Shown here in pieces: positions 36,101 through 37,500 of a stretch of 37,500 bases of DNA. The stretch comes from Prorocentrum cordatum (taxonomy: Eukaryota; Sar; Dinophyceae; Prorocentrales; Prorocentraceae), in contig CAUYUJ010020549.1 in assembly GCA_963575745.1 (NCBI GenBank), positions 167,501-205,000 of the forward strand, given 5' to 3'. The notes under the pieces were generated by a model. It was given only the letters and a program-made list of their open reading frames with translations, did not search any database and was not told the DNA's origin. Both the position numbers and the translations under genes were made by a program. The number at the start of each line of letters is the position of its first letter. Within the stretch, counting starts at the first letter, position 1.

Positions 36101-36231
36101 GCCATCGCTCGGACGTCCATTCCTCGTGTATTTTTCGATTTCGTGCGTGTTTTTTTTTTCGCCAGATGATCAAGGATGGTCCTCGATGGCCGTCGCCGAG
36201 AAACAAATGCACACGTCCGAGCGATGCCAAG
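36101..36231. mobile_element. Foldback MITE, family A, copy 3
   Basis: Left GCCATCGCTCGGACGTCC, right ACACGTCCGAGCGATGCCAAG, with inner arms CGTGCGTG(T)nCGCCAG and CGTCGCCGAGAAACAAATGC. Contains AAGGATGGTCCTCGATGGCC, shared with copies 1 and 2. Flanked by TTTCTC on the left (36095) and TTTCTC on the right (36234), a likely target duplication. Confidence 0.85.
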
Positions 36232-36298
36232 GTTTTCTCGACGTGGTGCCCCGAGGGTCTCGGGCGGGTAATGGTGGGGGGGGGACCTCACTGGATTT

Positions 36299-36504
36299 GG
36301 ACGCCCGAAATGGGTGCGGAAAGAATAGGTACAATGCCCAACAACAAATGTTGTCCCAAACCAACAGCGGCCGCTGTTGGGCAGGCGGCCTTCTGTTCAA
36401 ATGGACACAGGCCGCGGCGACACCGACAGCGAGTCCTGTTCAAAATGAACAGGAACTGCTGTTGGGTATCGTACCCATGTTTTCCGTACTCATTTCGGGC
36501 GTCC
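36299..36504. mobile_element. MITE-like element, family E, complete copy
   Basis: Left GGACGCCCGAAATGGGTGCG and right TACTCATTTCGGGCGTCC are inverted. The arms continue inward through GGTACAATGCCCAACA and TGTTGGGTATCGTACC, about 45 bp in all. Core has CAGCGGCCGCTGTTGG and CGGCGACACCGACAGCGAGT. No clear target duplication. Reference copy for the family. Confidence 0.85.
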
Positions 36505-36934
36505 CAACTGGAGGGTGAAGTCAGGGGCCCTCAAAGGAGCCCTTTCGGGCCCCTCATGGGCCCCTGCTGTCTCCCCAAAAGGGCCCTCAAGGCCCCTCTC
36601 TTCATCACCCGTGTAGCTCACCCACAATGCCAGCCGCCCACACGATCGGTTTTTCCATCAGTGTCATTTCCTGACGGCCCTGGGGCCGAAAAAGGGCATC
36701 AAGGAGGCCGAGAATGCCGAAAACTTCACTTGGCGATTATTCAATTGTTTCGCTCACTCCGCTGGTCCATGTTGTAGCAGCGTTGGCACGCGGCTGCGTG
36801 CTCGCGGGCGCATTTTTGGGGACCCCTTGCCCCCGAAAATGGCGCGACCGAGAATCCCAAAACGGAACAAAACGAACCTCCTAAAGTTGCTTTGAAAACG
36901 AGCAACAAAAACACGTCTCCAGCTTTTCTACTGC
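36505..36934. other. Unassigned GGGCCC-rich stretch
   Basis: GGGCCC or GGCCCC recurs roughly every 15-20 bp at 36525-36600 (GGGGCCCTC, CGGGCCCCTC, ATGGGCCCC), an irregular short repeat. No gene supported. Confidence 0.5.
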
Positions 36935-37115
36935 GGGTTCGTGTCGTGTCGACCTCAGCGTTGGTTCCTGACACCGCGGAGATCGTTCAACCTTGAGGCA
37001 TCGGCCCTTTTCCTAAACGTCAAATCGGTCAACATCGACCGATTCTGGGTCGCCGGCAACGTTCAACGTTGAACGCCAATGTCAGGGTCGCCACCTGTCG
37101 ACACGACGCGAACCT
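36935..37115. mobile_element. Foldback MITE, family L
   Basis: Inverted arms of about 36 bp: GGGTTCGTGTCGTGTCGAC at 36935 and GTCGACACGACGCGAACCT ending at 37115, with inner TTCCTGACA and TGTCAGGGTCG. The middle has AACGTTCAACGTTGAACG and ATCGGTCAACATCGACCGAT palindromes. Only copy in the window. Confidence 0.75.
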
Positions 37116-37188
37116 ACCTTGACATCCCAGAGCACCCTGAGGGGCAACGATAGGGGGGACTGGCATAGGGGGGGAAACATCGACCTGG

Positions 37189-37221
37189 AATCGGCGATAC
37201 ATCGCCGATAGATCGGCGATA
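37189..37221. repeat. ATCGGCGAT palindromic triplet
   Basis: ATCGGCGAT, ATCGCCGAT and ATCGGCGAT in succession, so adjacent units are inverted and can form alternative hairpins. Related CGATACATCGG sequence is near 25345. Confidence 0.65.
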
Positions 37222-37324
37222 AGCCCCCGACGATGGATCAGCACGTTCCTGGGCAAGGGTGGGCCATCGGGCCCCTGTCGGCTAGGAACGGACTATTGGG
37301 GGTCGATATATCCCCCCCTATGCT

Positions 37325-37500
37325 CAGACCCCCGACGCCATGATGTTTTCATAACGTCGACCCCCAAAAGTCTCGACCCTTTCCTGGGACCGGTTTCTCA
37401 TCCCGAGTCGTTTTTTGACGGCCCCGAGACCCGGTAAGGGCTCCCAGAGGCCGAACATAAGGAGAAACCTTCCGTCGTGACATTTTGTCATCACCCAAGG
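37325..37500 (-). mobile_element. MITE-like element, family C, copy 4 (runs off the window)
   Basis: CAGACCCCCGACGCCATGAT, AAAAGTCTCGACCC, GACCGGTTTCTCATCCCGAG, GACGGCCCCGAGACCCGGTA, then CCTTCCGTCGTGACATTTTG. It resembles copy 3 more than copies 1 and 2. The terminal CTGGG lies beyond 37500. Confidence 0.75.

Overview
This window looks like nuclear DNA of a core dinoflagellate; a Prorocentrum-, Polarella- or Symbiodiniaceae-like genome would fit, but genus is inference. The grounds are: a protein starting MKRPAAAA, a common dinoflagellate N-terminus; a non-LTR retrotransposon of dinoflagellate type; a sequence close to the dinoflagellate spliced leader; high GC; very sparse coding; and every recognisable gene on the minus strand, as expected for unidirectional gene arrays. 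Nothing indicates bacteria, phage or organelle DNA.

1-12.8 kb holds four weakly conserved minus-strand genes or exons in a matrix of polypurine:polypyrimidine (GGA/TCC)n arrays. They are a protein broken by one in-frame TGA (1998-205), an Ala-rich protein (about 5190-4445), a frameshifted protein (7295-6736), a Lys/Asp-rich MKRPAAAA protein containing an 81-nt poly(T) tract (9003-7756), and an Ala/Glu coiled-coil protein with a ubiquitin-interacting-like motif (12342-about 11510). A palindromic repeat centred on CATTGCAATG occurs three times here.

12.8-15.9 kb is satellite DNA: an AT-rich pocket, a 121-122 bp minisatellite (six copies), a degenerate satellite of about 164 bp, and a 29-bp tandem array. 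A 173-bp Tc1/mariner-like MITE sits inside the 164-bp satellite, and neighbouring satellite copies give its exact empty site.

15.9-28.8 kb and 35.3-37.5 kb are almost free of genes and packed with small inverted-repeat elements. About a dozen families (labelled A-N here) recur within the window, some nested in one another (A in B, C in D). I found no transposase for any of them.

28,997-35,298 is one complete 6.3-kb LINE on the minus strand, flanked by a perfect 16-bp target-site duplication in a GGA array. Its ORF1 (RanBP2-like zinc finger plus coiled coil) is intact. Its ORF2 (endonuclease, reverse transcriptase, zinc-binding segment, RNase H, C-terminal Cys motif) keeps its catalytic residues but has about seven frame breaks, most at homopolymers. 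Either the copy is dead or the assembly has homopolymer-length errors.

I see no operon, CRISPR array, tRNA or rRNA gene. The notable biology is the mobile-element record: datable insertions, nested elements, strand-switching GGA/TCC arrays and possible relict spliced leaders.
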